From positions 1 through 21,446 of IMG/VR virus record IMGVR_UViG_3300012353_000010: DNA of 21,446 nt; one strand, 5' to 3'. This document shows positions 21,336 through 21,446 of this stretch, piece after piece. Under the pieces are notes generated by a model. The model made no database searches and had not been told where the DNA came from. It was given only the letters and a program-made list of their open reading frames with translations. The position numbers and the translations under genes were made by a program. This stretch comes from a virus. Every line of letters starts with the position of its first letter. Positions within the stretch are counted from its first letter, which is position 1.

Positions 21336-21446
21336 TGTTCGGTTCCTGTTGCTGCACTGGTGGGGTATTTGCGGCGCTGCCGGCGCTCACTGACGCTTCG
21401 CTGCGTGGAAGCTGCGTAGCGGCACATTACGATCTGTCTGTCCACA
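21336..21446. other. Right-edge non-coding segment with repeats
   Basis: No convincing gene is seen in these last 111 bases. GCTGCGT occurs at 21400-21406 and 21411-21417 (11-base period), followed by the GCGTAGCGGC copy at 21414-21423, which may form the second arm of the attachment site. An integrase gene would be expected just beyond the edge. Confidence 0.3.

Noticed and set aside
21111-21419. Plus-strand open frame of 102 codons across the tRNA-like site
   Set aside because: It is antisense to the tRNA half and the minus ORF, has Arg/Ser/Pro-rich composition, and GMPGFEPGTPASRR is the well-known translation of tRNA antisense.

Overview
The window is a continuous piece of a tailed double-stranded DNA bacteriophage, probably a temperate phage of an alphaproteobacterium. 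The phage assignment rests on a recognisable portal protein, a large terminase subunit with ATPase and nuclease motifs, a GH108 endolysin with a lysis cassette, and several tail fibre or spike genes. The alphaproteobacterial host is inferred from three things: base composition; a 44-base match to the 3' half of a tRNA-Pro(CGG) gene near the right end; and a short intergenic repeat whose translation (RSARND) is familiar from rhizobial genomes. No capsid, scaffold, tail-tube, replication or integrase gene is visible, so these must lie outside the window.

Layout. 1-1224 is the end of a beta-helix tail spike or fibre gene. 1225-4107 holds the portal gene, an FkbM-type methyltransferase and a small structural-type protein. 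4183-9801 is a glycan-modification block: a GT4-like glycosyltransferase on the minus strand, a GT-B-like protein, two GT-A-like glycosyltransferases with DxD motifs, a 610-residue methyltransferase/DUF115 fusion, and four small proteins, two of them short single-span membrane proteins. 9809-11386 is the large terminase subunit. 11439-13118 is a lysis cassette: GH108 endolysin, DUF1353-like protein, a membrane/coiled-coil protein and a lipoprotein candidate. 13162-15705 encodes a small and a large tail fibre that are paralogues.

15724-21026 is the most unusual part. It holds five consecutive, overlapping or nearly overlapping genes for different carbohydrate-active or beta-helix proteins, all starting with the same short motif, M-x-C-C-(F/L)-x-S-(T/V). 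The proteins have otherwise different folds (two related unknowns, two beta-helix proteins, one clan-A glycoside hydrolase). The motif may therefore be a short docking or modification tag shared by a set of interchangeable glycan-acting enzymes carried by the virion. The right edge, 21027-21446, carries a minus-strand ORF and a probable attP site made of the tRNA-Pro 3' half flanked by short direct repeats.

Working model (inference): almost all genes are co-directional and many are coupled by ATGA-type overlaps, as in a late operon. The block between portal and terminase would modify a glycan or glycoprotein (virion protein or host surface). The fibres and the Cys-Cys-tagged enzymes would bind and degrade the host's surface polysaccharide.
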